Shown: positions 63,915 through 64,000 of the stretch, one piece after another
How positions within the stretch are numbered: position 1 is the stretch's first letter
Layout of the letters: every line of letters begins with the position of its first letter
NCBI RefSeq assembly: GCF_007830235.1
Contig: NZ_VLKI01000011.1
Location: forward strand, 79,391-143,390
Direction of reading: 5' to 3'
Length of the DNA: 64,000 nt
Source: Cytobacillus oceanisediminis
GTDB lineage: Bacteria > Bacillota > Bacilli > Bacillales > Cytobacillaceae
The notes under the pieces: model-generated
Database searches by the model: none
The model's input: only the letters and a program-made list of their open reading frames with translations
What the model was told of the DNA's origin: nothing
Translations under genes and position numbers: made by a program

Positions 63915-64000
63915 ACCTAGATAAATGAGACACTATAAAACACCTTCGAAATGGTACACTTAATTAAAGTGTTAATTCGGAGGTGTTTTTGCGTGGGCAA
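63915..64000 (+). mobile_element. Possible left end and gene start of an insertion sequence
   Basis: After TAGATAAATGAGACACTATA the sequence has ACACCTTCGAAATGG and an inverted match TTCGGAGGTGT. GTG 63993 with GGAGGTG 7-8 bases upstream starts a frame (GTG GGC AA) cut by the window edge. This layout is like IS3-type elements; the family cannot be read from 86 bases. Confidence 0.35.

Overview
The window is chromosomal DNA of a Bacillus-like Firmicute (Bacillaceae). Almost every gene has a recognisable Bacillus subtilis counterpart. From memory of that genome, the order follows the B. subtilis 'yt' region: sftA-ytpQ-ytpP-ytoQ-ytoP-ytzB-ytnP-trmB-ytzH-ytmP-amyX-ytlR-ytlQ-ytlP-ytkP-dat-pepV-ythQ-ythP-ytzE-ytzG-murJ(ytgP)-ytfP-cse60-ytwF-leuS, then yttB-ytzC-ytqA-ytqB-ytpB-ytpA-ytoA-asnB-metK-pckA-ytmB-ytmA-ytlACD-ytkD. 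Spacing, Shine-Dalgarno sequences, a T-box and a SAM-I riboswitch all fit Bacillaceae. The genus cannot be fixed from the sequence alone; a Cytobacillus/Mesobacillus-type genome is a guess. No rRNA, tRNA, CRISPR array or prophage was seen.

Layout. 1-13 kb: the N-terminal part of the DNA translocase SftA, a NERD protein, DUF1444 and thioredoxin-like genes, a PfoR-like EIIC membrane protein, a DUF84 nucleotidase, an M42 aminopeptidase, an AHL-lactonase-like hydrolase, TrmB and a kinase-like protein. 13-18 kb: a pullulanase operon with a frameshifted lipid-kinase gene, then an RNA cyclic phosphodiesterase. 18-30 kb: a cysteine synthase-like gene, D-amino-acid transaminase, dipeptidase PepV, a potassium channel, an EcsAB-like ABC transporter, an M48 protease fused to ankyrin repeats, a pseudouridine synthase and the MurJ-type flippase. 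30-36 kb: a flavoprotein, Cse60, a rhodanese, a large palindrome array and T-box-controlled leuS. 36-41 kb: a 3-hydroxybutyrate dehydrogenase/GntP permease operon with a sigma-54 promoter, a cre site and a PAS-AAA+-Fis activator. 41-56 kb: an MFS exporter, radical SAM and methyltransferase pair, sesquarterpene synthase, lysophospholipase, gamma-carbonic anhydrase, C39-like peptidase, asnB, SAM-riboswitch metK, and pckA with a CcpN-like box. 56-64 kb: an ECF sigma/anti-sigma pair between two copies of one repeat, an NMT1/THI5-type ABC importer, a NUDIX hydrolase, a lipoprotein and the edge of a possible insertion sequence.

The most unusual layer is intergenic. At least six families of non-coding repeats fill the gaps. 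Family A is MITE-like, with terminal inverted repeats close to AAGGCTCTGTTAA; eight copies are seen, one of them nested in another repeat. Family B has three copies ending near GGAGCTAGA. Family C is made of alternating palindromes. Families D (TTCGTTGATAT) and F (TGCTAATA) have different sequences but the same period of about 20.4 bp. Family E is a 103-bp tandem repeat. Several copies sit inside the 5' leaders of regulated genes (metK, the sigma-54 operon, ytzH).
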